This document shows, in pieces, positions 32,620-41,882 of a stretch of DNA of 64,000 nt; the first letter of the stretch is position 1, and every line of letters begins with the position of its first letter. Location: NCBI GenBank assembly GCA_021299635.1, contig JAJTFA010000003.1:209795-273794 (forward strand), written 5' to 3'. This DNA comes from Sphingobacteriales bacterium. GTDB lineage: Bacteria; Bacteroidota; Bacteroidia; UKL13-3. Made by a program: the position numbers and the translations under genes. The notes beneath the pieces are model-generated. The model did no database searches, was not told where the DNA came from, and was given only the letters and a program-made list of their open reading frames with translations.

Positions 32620-35600
32620 TTATTTCTTAATCAGTTTCAGTTGAGCTGAAGACTGCCCGCTGTATATTGTTACAAAATATAATCCTGATTTTAACTCCTC
32701 AACTATTAGCTCCTGAAGTGTGCCAGAATCTGTTTTACCTGAGGCTACCATTCTGCCTGATACATCAGTAATAAACCAAGAATCAATAGGTTTTTCAGAT
32801 TGCACAATTACAATATCTGATGCAGGATTAGGATAAAGCAATACCAAGTTTAAAAAATGTTCCCTTTCAGCTACACCGGTAGAGAAATTATTTTTAAGCA
32901 ATATGGTAAACGTATCTGTTGATGTTCGCTGATAGTTGCCAGTTGCTGCAACTACCCGCCACCTGCCATTATAGCTTTTCCCTTGCTTTATTCCTAAGGT
33001 TTGTGCCATTGTGCGCAGTTGCTGATTATTTAATACAAGTGTGGTGTCATTTCCTCCATTGTCGGAGGCACTGCTGTAATCCGGTGTAGCAAATAAATTG
33101 ATACTATCAATATTGTCAAGCTCAACAGAATAGGTTGGTAGGGAAACAATTGGTAAATTCAAACTACGTTGCCAGCTAAAAGTTAATTGTGTTGCAGGCA
33201 AGGTATCTATATTGATTGCATTGCTGTTTGCTGGCAGCTGCAAAGCAAATGATTCAAGTGAGTCATTCAGTTTAATATCAGCAGCATAGCGCGGTATAAT
33301 CTGATATCCGTCAAATTGAAAAGGTGCAACCGTGCTTGAGCTAACCTGATTACACATTCCTGTCACAGAAAAAATAGTTCCTTTAGGAAGCGGTTGCCCG
33401 GCAAGAGCAGATGTGCTAAGCAGTCTTACGGTAAGTGTATCTGTTGTACCAACTTTAACAACCTTGATGGATGAGTTGGTGGTTGGCCAATTGCTTCCTG
33501 CAGGCGCAGTGGCAAATCTAAGCCAGTTTAATTGAACGAGTTTATTCTCTGTGGACTCATTGAGGGTATTTACCACTTCTGCTTTTTGCAATGGCCGTGT
33601 TATTGCAAGTTTGAATATGGTATCCATGTTTTGAAGAATGGCAAGCCCACGCTGGGTGCCTACAATTCCGCTTATTTGCAAACTGTCACCTTCAATCGGT
33701 GTGTACCCGAATTTTTTTGTAGGACTAATTATATGTATGCCTCCGCTGCCATCAGCAAGCATAAAACTTAAACCATTGAATGTTTGATTAAAACCATATA
33801 CAATTCCTCTGAGGGTAACTTCCTTATTTAATGAGTCAACAACTCCTGTTATCACATTGGCTTTATTTATACTTCCAATACTAAAAACAGGTGGTGGCGG
33901 TTTGGAAACTACCTGCAGGCTGGCAAAGGGACTATAAACAGAGTCAAAATCTTCCACTACCCAAGCACTTACATAATATTTTTTTGTATTGCTCAGGCCG
34001 GTTACCGTTACAATATTGCTATCTGCTTTGTAAATGCAGTAGGCTAAACTATCAAACCTATATCTACTTCCGTTTTTAAAAATTGGTGAGGCAATAACAG
34101 AGGCAATACCTGCATTTTGTAGTCCGTTATTAATCACAGTATCGGCCTTTAAAAATAATATGGTGGTATATTTAGTATTATTATAGCCTGCAGGTTTTTG
34201 CCAGGTTATTTGTGCACTGGTGGTTGTAATGGGTGTGCTTGATAATTGCAGTACAGGTTGGGGTAGAGGTACTTGCTGTGTATAGGAAGCTGCAGTGGCT
34301 TGCGAATAGGCAGAGTCTGCATCATTCACAATCAGTATCATTACATGATAATTTTTTGCGTTTTGTAACCCAAATACTGTTACCTGTTGTGCATCCGTTT
34401 TGGCAATGCAAAATGCAGCACCATCATTTTGATAAGCGGTGCCTAAACCAATAATAGTATTGGCCTGATAGCGTGAAACAGAAACATTGGGCGTTTGAAG
34501 TTTAATGGCACTATCGGCTTTTATAAAAACCAACACACTGGATGCAGCTGTATTGTATGAAGGAGGCAGCACCCATGATATTTGCGCACTGGTTACCATA
34601 TCACCCACCATGGTTATATTACTTACAGGTTGCGGAGGACTTGCTGTCTGGAAAGAATCACTTCTGATAACCGAGTAGGAAGAGTCATTATCTCTTGCTG
34701 CATAACCAATAATATAATACCAGGTAGCAGCATTTAATCCGCGTACGGAAACCGAATTACTATCACCTTTATAAATACATTTTGCTGTCGTATCAAACGG
34801 GTATCTGCTGCTCTGGGTTGAAAGGAAATCATCTGATGAAGTAAATCTGCCGGGTGCCTGGTTGATATTACCTGTTGTAGGTGCAGATGCGACTTTTATA
34901 AACAGTAACATGGTTTGTGCACTGTCTGAATAACCTGTTGGTTTTGGCCAATTGATTCTTGCTTGCTGCTGCGTAATTTGGCTGAAAGAAAATGACGTGA
35001 TGGGATTAGGTTTGGTTATAGCTGAAGAAGTTTTAAATACAATGGTAAAACTATCAATTGCTAGTGCATCATCGTTTCCGGCTACATTTATATCAAACCA
35101 GCGGAGGTATAAAGTATCGCCATTGTTTAAAGTTAATCCTGTTAATTCCACTCCGGCATATACTCGCTGATTGGATGTATCATTACCATTGAGCGCACCA
35201 GCTACAGGTGCCGGGCTACTATACCTTTTGGAAAGCAGGTCAAGTCTTGAGTCTCTTGTCCAGGTGCCATTTGCTGCAAGTAAACCGCCATTATTTATGC
35301 CATAAAAAAACGATGAAGTATCAGGAGTGGTTCTTCCTCCGCTTCTCCATTGTTCCATTAAAAAGTTTAATTCAACTGTGTTGATGGTATTTCCCGTTTG
35401 GTTTATAAAACGTGCACCGATATTGCTGTTTAAACTCCCACTTGCCAGACTCCCAAGAGCCCGGTCGGCTGAGTTGCTGCTGCCAAAGCTATAGGTATTA
35501 CCTGCAGTAGCTGAACCAATATCTGCTATATATGTGTTATTGGAATTTGTACCTATCTCTGCAAAAAGCCAACCTTCCGGCAAAGGATTGGAGACTGTTC

Positions 35601-35724
35601 CGCTTCTGGCAAGGGAGTCCATGTTATTAAAATAAGCTACTCCGGCCTGCTGTATATTTACTTGAGCAAATAACGATATCTGAATAATTACGTTTGCGCA
35701 GATAAATGATAAAAATATTTTCAT
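32620..35724 (-). CDS. Large T9SS cargo protein with FN3-like repeats and an OB-like domain
   Basis: 1,034 aa from the ATG at 35724; another in-frame ATG is 18 bases upstream. The signal peptide ends SLFAQ. An N-terminal lectin/LTD-like region of ~220 residues is followed by three or four fibronectin-III-like repeats, each with a QITW/QINW-type strand and a KNYHVMI- or KKYYVSAW-like strand. Near residues 620-740 VTLRGIVYG and GDSLQISGIVG suggest an OB fold of the kind found in secreted nuclease-like proteins. It ends in a type A sorting domain (LYPNPASDIVIV ... LKLIKK). It is a secreted, probably surface-attached protein; no catalytic domain is evident. Confidence 0.75.
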   Translation of the reverse strand: MKIFLSFICANVIIQISLFAQVNIQQAGVAYFNNMDSLARSGTVSNPLPEGWLFAEIGTNSNNTYIADIGSATAGNTYSFGSSNSADRALGSLASGSLNSNIGARFINQTGNTINTVELNFLMEQWRSGGRTTPDTSSFFYGINNGGLLAANGTWTRDSRLDLLSKRYSSPAPVAGALNGNDTSNQRVYAGVELTGLTLNNGDTLYLRWFDINVAGNDDALAIDSFTIVFKTSSAITKPNPITSFSFSQITQQQARINWPKPTGYSDSAQTMLLFIKVASAPTTGNINQAPGRFTSSDDFLSTQSSRYPFDTTAKCIYKGDSNSVSVRGLNAATWYYIIGYAARDNDSSYSVIRSDSFQTASPPQPVSNITMVGDMVTSAQISWVLPPSYNTAASSVLVFIKADSAIKLQTPNVSVSRYQANTIIGLGTAYQNDGAAFCIAKTDAQQVTVFGLQNAKNYHVMILIVNDADSAYSQATAASYTQQVPLPQPVLQLSSTPITTTSAQITWQKPAGYNNTKYTTILFLKADTVINNGLQNAGIASVIASPIFKNGSRYRFDSLAYCIYKADSNIVTVTGLSNTKKYYVSAWVVEDFDSVYSPFASLQVVSKPPPPVFSIGSINKANVITGVVDSLNKEVTLRGIVYGFNQTFNGLSFMLADGSGGIHIISPTKKFGYTPIEGDSLQISGIVGTQRGLAILQNMDTIFKLAITRPLQKAEVVNTLNESTENKLVQLNWLRFATAPAGSNWPTTNSSIKVVKVGTTDTLTVRLLSTSALAGQPLPKGTIFSVTGMCNQVSSSTVAPFQFDGYQIIPRYAADIKLNDSLESFALQLPANSNAINIDTLPATQLTFSWQRSLNLPIVSLPTYSVELDNIDSINLFATPDYSSASDNGGNDTTLVLNNQQLRTMAQTLGIKQGKSYNGRWRVVAATGNYQRTSTDTFTILLKNNFSTGVAEREHFLNLVLLYPNPASDIVIVQSEKPIDSWFITDVSGRMVASGKTDSGTLQELIVEELKSGLYFVTIYSGQSSAQLKLIKK

Positions 35725-35779
35725 AGATTCAAATAAAGGCATTTAAAGATTATAATTGAAAATTATTACAAGCAAAACC

Positions 35780-36691
35780 ATGTCAGATACATTCAGGGCT
35801 AAATGGTATTATCACTTATTGGCAGCGCCATTTATACTTCTAATGATGTTGCCTTTACCTTTTTTGTACCTGTTGTCTGATATGCTCTATTATTTGATGT
35901 ACTATCTGCTTGGCTATAGAAGAAAGGTGGTGTATAACAATTTAAGAAATGCTTTTCCTCAAAAAACAACTGCAGAAATTGATGCCATAGCTAAAAGATA
36001 TTACCGCTACTTAATTGATTTGATGATCGAGACCTATAAAGTCTCAACAATTAGTAAAACACAACTAAAAAAGCATTGTACATATGATGAGCAATCCATA
36101 AAATTGGTTGATTCCTTCTATACTAATAACCAAAGCGTAATTATGGTATTAGGTCATTGGGGAAATTGGGAGTGGGCCGGACAATCGTTCATGATGCATC
36201 ATCCTTATTCTTCATATGTATTATATCATCCAATCAAAAATCCATTTTTCAATTGGCTTACTGCAAAATTCAGGATGCGTTTTGGGATGAATTTGCTCAA
36301 TATGCATCATGCAGCAAAAAGAATGATTGCTTCGCGCAAGGAAAGAACAATCACCGCTTTTATTGCCGATCAAACACCTTCCAATCCTAAAGATGCTTTG
36401 TGGTTAACTTTTCTTAACCAGTCCACACCTGTTTTAACAGGTGCTGAATTCATGGCTAAAAAGTTAAACTTCCCGGTATTGTATGCCTCGGTAAAAAGGT
36501 TGAGAAGGGGATATTACCATGTGAGTTTTCAGCTGGTATCCGATAAGCCAGTTGCAACCAAGGAAAATGAAATTACGGAAACCTATACCCGTATGCTGGA
36601 GAAGGATATTATCAGTTGTCCTGAAATATGGCTATGGAGCCACAGACGCTGGAAACACAAGCCACCAACTAACGGTTGTGATGGAAAATAA
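35780..36691 (+). CDS. LpxL/HtrB-family lipid A (lysophospholipid) acyltransferase
   Basis: 303 aa from the ATG at 35780; the frame extends to a TTG 24 bases upstream. A hydrophobic N-terminal anchor is followed by VMVLGHWGNWEWAG-like sequence, where HWGNWE is the catalytic H(x)4E motif, then ADQTPSN and the FMAKKLNFPV region. The enzyme adds a late acyl chain to lipid A or to another lipid at the inner membrane. The PagL-like deacylase about 6.5 kb upstream is a possible functional counterpart. The 3' end overlaps the convergent DUF4421 gene by 23 bases. Confidence 0.88.
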   Translation: MSDTFRAKWYYHLLAAPFILLMMLPLPFLYLLSDMLYYLMYYLLGYRRKVVYNNLRNAFPQKTTAEIDAIAKRYYRYLIDLMIETYKVSTISKTQLKKHCTYDEQSIKLVDSFYTNNQSVIMVLGHWGNWEWAGQSFMMHHPYSSYVLYHPIKNPFFNWLTAKFRMRFGMNLLNMHHAAKRMIASRKERTITAFIADQTPSNPKDALWLTFLNQSTPVLTGAEFMAKKLNFPVLYASVKRLRRGYYHVSFQLVSDKPVATKENEITETYTRMLEKDIISCPEIWLWSHRRWKHKPPTNGCDGK

Positions 36692-37748
36692 GTGCTGGCG
36701 AAAAATAGTCCATTCCTTTTGATATTTTTTTTAATGCTTTTGGCACCTGCAATCGCATACCAAAATAAATTGAGCCGCTTGCAATGAAATAGGTTAATCT
36801 GGATTGATTTCCCAATGGCAAATTGTAAGCATCAGCCATAGAGGTGAGTCCAGCATAAAATTTATTTCCATTGTATCCAAACCCAAATCTCGACATACCA
36901 CGTGGCAATGTAACCCATCTCGTTTGAGTTGATTCATCTTCTTGCGAGAATTCCTGATACTGCCCGGTAACCCCTAAAAGTAAAGCCCCTGTAATAAAAA
37001 AACGCTTAAATAGTACCAGTGTATGAGAATATCCGGGCAGCAACGACACGCTATGGAAATTACCATCTTCAAATCTAGTCTGTTCCTCGTAAAAACTATT
37101 AATACGCCTCGGCACTATGGCAGAGTCACCGCTTATTCTAAAATAAGAAATAGAGGCGTTGAGCATCAATGATCCTGCACTTTTTTTCTGTATTTCATTC
37201 TGAACAAAAGTGGAACGATAAGAATACTTTTTATGATTGAAAATATAGTAAGTATTGGCACCAATGGTGGTGGTGCTGATATCAGATCGTATCGGAAATC
37301 TATTGCCATAAGCTTCTGCCAGCTCAGCAAATTTTTTGTAATTCTCCAGATAATATCCGGTATAGTCTGAGTAGTAAATATCGAATCCTACTTTCTTTCC
37401 ATAACTATTCAGCTGAAAATTAATATAATCTGTATTTCCTCTTCTTTCGGCTTGGGTGTTATTTAGTCCAACAGAAAAGGCTAGTCCCAACCATTTATGC
37501 ATTAGCCTTATACCCACATTCACGCTCTCATTAGGTTCAAAAGTGAGTACACGCTTATCCTGTAATTCAAAGTGATTTCTGGAGTTATAAAGGAAAGGTG
37601 TTATCTGTATATAGCCTGTTTTGTCATCAACGTAATCTGCACGCGTATACTTTATTCCTTTCTTATTCATATACACGGCAGTATCCTGAGCAGAAAGTTT
37701 CAGAAAATAAAAACAAACGATTAGTATTGAAAAAAAATATCTAAACAC
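36669..37748 (-). CDS. DUF4421 outer-membrane protein
   Basis: 359 aa starting at GTG with a signal peptide ending KLSAQD. The pattern LTFEPNESVNVGIRLMHKWLGLAFSVG, followed by FDIYYSDYTGYYLEN, is typical of DUF4421, a barrel family of Bacteroidota without known function. Only eight bases separate its start from the divergent amidohydrolase gene, so the promoter must lie inside that gene or the start is slightly misplaced. Confidence 0.72.
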   Translation of the reverse strand: MFRYFFSILIVCFYFLKLSAQDTAVYMNKKGIKYTRADYVDDKTGYIQITPFLYNSRNHFELQDKRVLTFEPNESVNVGIRLMHKWLGLAFSVGLNNTQAERRGNTDYINFQLNSYGKKVGFDIYYSDYTGYYLENYKKFAELAEAYGNRFPIRSDISTTTIGANTYYIFNHKKYSYRSTFVQNEIQKKSAGSLMLNASISYFRISGDSAIVPRRINSFYEEQTRFEDGNFHSVSLLPGYSHTLVLFKRFFITGALLLGVTGQYQEFSQEDESTQTRWVTLPRGMSRFGFGYNGNKFYAGLTSMADAYNLPLGNQSRLTYFIASGSIYFGMRLQVPKALKKISKGMDYFSPALIFHHNR

Positions 37749-37756
37749 GGCTTTTT

Positions 37757-39415
37757 ATGACAAGCAAAGGTATGAAAGGTTTAATCGAAATTAATAAATA
37801 TGCGCTTTTTGCATTTGGTCTGATCATTATTCTGGCTTCATGCATCAAAAAGAAGCATGCTGACATGATTGTGAGAGGAGGTGTTATTAACACTGTTGAT
37901 TCAGCTATGAGCGATGCAGAGGTAATGGTGATTGATAAAGGAAGAATTCTAGAAATTGGAAGTAATGAGTTGTTGGCAAATTATCAGGTAGATACGGTTA
38001 TTGATGCAACAGGAAAATATATTTACCCGGGTCTTATTGATGCCCATTCACATTTTTACGGATTGGGCACACAAGAGCAGAAAGTAGATTTAACAGGTAC
38101 CAGCAGCTGGCAGGAAGTCTTGGAAAGATGTAAAATGTTTGCTGCAAAAAATCAGCTCACGTTACTTACGGGAAGGGGCTGGGATCAGAACGACTGGCCG
38201 GTGAAGGAGTATCCGGATAATAGCCTTCTTAATTCGTTATTCCCTTCTATTCCTGTATTGCTGAAAAGGGTTGATGGCCATGCAGCTATTGCCAATAAAA
38301 AAGCCTTGCAGTTGGCCGGCATTGACATAAACACACAAGTAGCCGGAGGTGAGTTGCTCAAGAAAAATAAGGCACTTACCGGTGTATTAATTGATAATGC
38401 AGTTGACTTAGTGGAAGATAAATTGCCAAAACCCGACAGAGAAAGCATCATCCGCTCTTTGCTGTTGGCACAACAGGCTTGCTTCCAATACGGACTAACC
38501 GGGGTATGTGATGCCGGATTGCCCTCTGAGATTATTTATATCATCGACTCATTGCAGCAGGCAGGTCTTCTACACATGCGGATCTATGCCATGATAAGCG
38601 CCAATGATAAGCAGGTAGATGAATGGCTGGCTCGTAAGCCTATCATGAATGAAAGGCTCAATGTTTCTTCGTTTAAAATGTATGCCGATGGTGCATTGGG
38701 CTCACGCGGAGCTTGCCTAATGCATCCTTATTCCGACCAGCCTGGTCATCACGGACTCATCCTTACATCGCATCAAAAGATGGAGGAATATGTAAAACGA
38801 ATCAGTCAGTCATCATATCAACTCAACACGCATTGTATTGGCGACTCCGCCAATCGGTTTATACTTCAATTGTATGGTAAATATTTAAATGGAGATAAAA
38901 ACAGACGCTGGCGCATAGAACATGCACAGGTAGTAAATAGAAATGATTTTGATTTGTTTGGTCAGTTTGGAATCATTCCTTCCGTTCAGCCAACCCATGC
39001 CACCAGTGATATGTATTGGGCAAAAGACCGATTAGGTGAGGAACGTTTAAAAGGGGCGTACGCATTAAAAACGCTGATGAAGCAAAATGGATGGATTCCA
39101 CTGGGAACTGATTTTCCGGTAGAGTCGCCTAATCCTTTTCATACTTTTTATGCAGCTGTTGCACGCATGGATGCCAAGCAATTTCCGTCAGGCGGTTTCC
39201 AAATTGAAAATGCATTGAGCAGGGAAGAAGCGTTGCGGGGCATAACCATTTGGTCTGCTAAAGCTGCCTTTGAAGAGCGGATAAAAGGTTCGTTGGAGAA
39301 AGGTAAATTGGCAGATTTTATATTGGTTGATAAAGATTTGATGAAAGATAATCTGGAAGATATCAGAACGCTGATGCCTGCTGCAGTATTTTTAAATGGT
39401 AAACGTGTTAAGTAA
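37757..39415 (+). CDS. YtcJ-like amidohydrolase lipoprotein
   Basis: 552 aa with a lipoprotein signal ending IILASC. The amidohydrolase-3 fold is marked by YPGLIDAHSHFYG (metal-binding His pair), LKRVDGHAAIANKKAL, MYADGALGSRGA, NTHCIGDSANR and the late GTDFPVES with catalytic Asp. YtcJ-type enzymes hydrolyse amides or formyl groups on small molecules; substrate is unknown. Lipidation would place the enzyme outside the cytoplasm. A second ATG at 37772 is an alternative start. Confidence 0.87.
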   Translation: MTSKGMKGLIEINKYALFAFGLIIILASCIKKKHADMIVRGGVINTVDSAMSDAEVMVIDKGRILEIGSNELLANYQVDTVIDATGKYIYPGLIDAHSHFYGLGTQEQKVDLTGTSSWQEVLERCKMFAAKNQLTLLTGRGWDQNDWPVKEYPDNSLLNSLFPSIPVLLKRVDGHAAIANKKALQLAGIDINTQVAGGELLKKNKALTGVLIDNAVDLVEDKLPKPDRESIIRSLLLAQQACFQYGLTGVCDAGLPSEIIYIIDSLQQAGLLHMRIYAMISANDKQVDEWLARKPIMNERLNVSSFKMYADGALGSRGACLMHPYSDQPGHHGLILTSHQKMEEYVKRISQSSYQLNTHCIGDSANRFILQLYGKYLNGDKNRRWRIEHAQVVNRNDFDLFGQFGIIPSVQPTHATSDMYWAKDRLGEERLKGAYALKTLMKQNGWIPLGTDFPVESPNPFHTFYAAVARMDAKQFPSGGFQIENALSREEALRGITIWSAKAAFEERIKGSLEKGKLADFILVDKDLMKDNLEDIRTLMPAAVFLNGKRVK

Positions 39416-39428
39416 TGATAATAAGCTA

Positions 39429-40049
39429 ATGAGTTTTGTTTGTAAAATAAAATTGAGTGAGGTAAATAATTTGTCGGACGCGCGTTTTGGTGCTGCCGCA
39501 GGATTTGATTATTTGGGATTTTGCTTTGATACGTTAAATCCTGCATTTATTGCGCCTGTTAAGGCTAAGGAAATTATTGATTGGGTTTCCGGCCCATTTA
39601 TGGTAGGCGAATTTGGTGAACAGCAGCCTGAAGAAATCAATCAGATTGCCGGGTTATTGCAACTTGACCTGATTGAAATAAAAAACGATTTATTGCCGGA
39701 TGAGGTTGCTAAACTAAGCAAGCCTGTTATCAAATACATAAACCTTGGCGTATTGAATAAGGAGCAGGTCCAAAACGAAATTAAAGCATACAGCAATGTT
39801 TGTGCAGGCATAGTTTGCCAGACAACTGCTGATGATATGGAAAGACTGGCAGGAATACGAACCATCCTATCAAATGATATCGCATTATTTATTACAGGTA
39901 TTGATAATCCAGATGAGCTATATAAAGCGTTTCTTGCCTGTAAAGCAGATGGTATTTATATAACAGGTAGCAATGAAGAAGTGGTAGGGGTAAAAGATTT
40001 TGAATCCTTGCAGGGGTTAGTAGATAAATTTTCTATACTTGCAGAATAA
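39429..40049 (+). CDS. Degenerate TrpF-like (phosphoribosylanthranilate isomerase-type) protein
   Basis: 206 aa from the ATG at 39429, 13 bases after the amidohydrolase. The N-terminus CKIKLSEVNNLSDARFG followed by AGFDYLGFCF aligns with the TrpF start (KICGITNLEDA...GAD.LGF). At the position of the catalytic Cys it has Ser (KLSE instead of KICG). The LLD...GGTG segment with the general acid and phosphate loop is not found, and the C-terminal phosphate site is changed too. The (beta/alpha)8 outline and length match TrpF. It is therefore likely not an active PRA isomerase. No trp gene is nearby. Confidence 0.65.
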   Translation: MSFVCKIKLSEVNNLSDARFGAAAGFDYLGFCFDTLNPAFIAPVKAKEIIDWVSGPFMVGEFGEQQPEEINQIAGLLQLDLIEIKNDLLPDEVAKLSKPVIKYINLGVLNKEQVQNEIKAYSNVCAGIVCQTTADDMERLAGIRTILSNDIALFITGIDNPDELYKAFLACKADGIYITGSNEEVVGVKDFESLQGLVDKFSILAE

Positions 40050-40065
40050 TTAAAAATCTAAAGAT

Positions 40066-40515
40066 ATGAAACTAAAAAGTATGCGTTTATTGACATTTTT
40101 ATTGAGTACATCACTATTAATTTCCTGCAGTAAAGATGAAGAATCTAAATCGGCAACCGATTTACTTACCGGTGGTAGTTCCAAATCATGGAGGGTTGAA
40201 AGTTTGACAATAAATGGCGATCCCATTCCCTCTGATAGTTGTGATGCAGATGACTTTACCACATTTATTAAATCGGGTAACACGTATACAGATAATCCGG
40301 GAAATATTACTTGTGGCGATTCCGCCTCTTCCGGTACTTGGGCATTATCAAATGGTGATAAAGTCCTAACCTTAAATCGCAACACCGAATCAAATGTTTT
40401 TGATGTTAATGAATTATCAGAACATAAATTAGTGTTGAAAACCTCTGTTACAGATACCAGCATGGGCGTACCTACAGTTTTTAACATCATTGCTACATTT
40501 GCCCATCTTAAATAG
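40066..40515 (+). CDS. Lipocalin-like lipoprotein
   Basis: 149 aa with a lipoprotein signal ending LLISC. The mature part has SKSWRVESLTING, a GTWALSNGDKVLTL strand pair and LVLKTSV, the layout of short lipocalin-like domains common in Bacteroidota lipoproteins. Ligand and role are unknown. It lies 17 bases after the TrpF-like gene and is followed by a strong bidirectional terminator. Confidence 0.65.
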   Translation: MKLKSMRLLTFLLSTSLLISCSKDEESKSATDLLTGGSSKSWRVESLTINGDPIPSDSCDADDFTTFIKSGNTYTDNPGNITCGDSASSGTWALSNGDKVLTLNRNTESNVFDVNELSEHKLVLKTSVTDTSMGVPTVFNIIATFAHLK

Positions 40516-40532
40516 TTTTGCTCTCAATAAAT

Positions 40533-40563
40533 AAAAAAGGCCATCATCCGATGGCTTTTTTTA
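40533..40563. terminator. Bidirectional Rho-independent terminator
   Basis: GCCATC pairs with GATGGC around a short loop, flanked by an A run on the left and a T run on the right. It can end transcription from both the lipocalin-like gene and the convergent class V PLP gene. It overlaps the last codons and stop (TGA at 40546-40544) of the latter. Confidence 0.75.
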
Positions 40564-41824
40564 TTTCATCAATTAATAAATCAATTTCTTCTTTGCGGTT
40601 ATAAATATGGGTCGATACCCGCAGGGAGTTTAATCCGTTTTCAGGCACCATTCTAATCCTAACTTTGGCTTCAGCTGCTTTTTTATAAAAGGCAGCATAG
40701 TCTACCCCTTTAATTCTAAATCCGTTTACGGAGCATCTCGATTGTTCTTCTGTTGGTGTAAGCAGTTCTATTCTATCGCCCAAAGCCAGCAACTGGTCTT
40801 GCGTGTATTTACCCAAATACTTGATGCGTTCATGTATACGTGTCATCCCAATACTTTCAATAAATTCAATCGATGCCTCAACGCCTTTATATAAACCAGA
40901 TGACTGTGTACCGCCATAGTATCGGTGCGCAGAGTCGGCATAATCACCCATTTCAACAGGTATTTTTGCCATATTCCATTTGGCATTGTCGCTTCCTCCG
41001 CCTACAAAATAAGTTTGTAATGTTTGCTGAAAATCTTTTTTCACATATAAGAATCCCGTTCCCTTGGGTCCCATCATCCACTTGTGGCAGCAACTGGCAT
41101 ACATATCACAATCCATCTCTTTTAAATTGAGAGGCAACATTCCCGGACCATGCGCGCCATCAATAAAAATAAATAATCCCTTATCTCTTCCCAGTTTACA
41201 AATTTCTTTAGCAGGTAATATCTGTCCTTGCGTGCATGGAATATGAGGAATGGCAAGCACACGGGTCTTTTTGTTTATCAAAGAGGCAATACGCTCCAGT
41301 GTTTCTGAAGCGGTTGGCGCAGGCGTAAACGTACGGATTACGATACCATGCAGGTGTTGTCTGTTAAGCCATGGAAATGCATTACCTACATGTTCATGTG
41401 TGGTAAGAATTACCTCATCTCCTTTTTTTAATGGCAGACCCCAGCAGGCAATATTAATTCCATCTGTTACATTGTGCGTTAGTGCAATCTCTTTTTCATC
41501 TGCCCCAACAAATGCTGCGAGTTTGGCATGCAGGTTTTCCCATCCGCCATAGTTGCCAAACTGGTCGCCATCCATCATCCCCTTTTTCACTGCTTCAATC
41601 ACATAATAAGGTGATGGGCCCATGGTGCCATTATTTAAATAGGCAAAATCGTTTGCAAGCGGAAAATGTTTTCTCACATTTTTCCAAAAGGCTTCATCAT
41701 CTGCTGCCGCATTATTTTTCAGGCTATCCAGTGTAACAGCTGAGGCTTCTTCATTTTGCAATAGCAGGCTTCCCATCAAGGCCGCTGAAGAGTGTTTGAT
41801 AAAGGATCGTCTGTTTGTTTTCAT
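40544..41824 (-). CDS. Tat-exported class V aminotransferase/desulfurase-like PLP enzyme
   Basis: 426 aa. Residues 1-30 form a twin-arginine signal (NRRSFIKHSSAALMGSLLL). The fold-type I PLP domain shows LNNGTMGP, THNVTDGIN, DGAHGPG at 222-228 with the cofactor-binding Asp222, and HKWMMGPKG with the Schiff-base Lys248. It resembles isopenicillin-N epimerase-like proteins. Tat export suits an enzyme folded around its cofactor before secretion. The reaction is unknown. It ends inside the bidirectional terminator and its start lies 58 bases from the divergent anmK gene. Confidence 0.85.
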   Translation of the reverse strand: MKTNRRSFIKHSSAALMGSLLLQNEEASAVTLDSLKNNAAADDEAFWKNVRKHFPLANDFAYLNNGTMGPSPYYVIEAVKKGMMDGDQFGNYGGWENLHAKLAAFVGADEKEIALTHNVTDGINIACWGLPLKKGDEVILTTHEHVGNAFPWLNRQHLHGIVIRTFTPAPTASETLERIASLINKKTRVLAIPHIPCTQGQILPAKEICKLGRDKGLFIFIDGAHGPGMLPLNLKEMDCDMYASCCHKWMMGPKGTGFLYVKKDFQQTLQTYFVGGGSDNAKWNMAKIPVEMGDYADSAHRYYGGTQSSGLYKGVEASIEFIESIGMTRIHERIKYLGKYTQDQLLALGDRIELLTPTEEQSRCSVNGFRIKGVDYAAFYKKAAEAKVRIRMVPENGLNSLRVSTHIYNRKEEIDLLIDEIKKAIG

Positions 41825-41882
41825 AGTATATCAAATATGGCAAAAAGTTTATGAATGTAAAAAGTTAATTTCGCTTCCTGTC

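Noticed and set aside
39148-39546. 132-aa minus-strand frame over the amidohydrolase/TrpF-like junction
   Set aside because: Antisense to two genes with good family matches.
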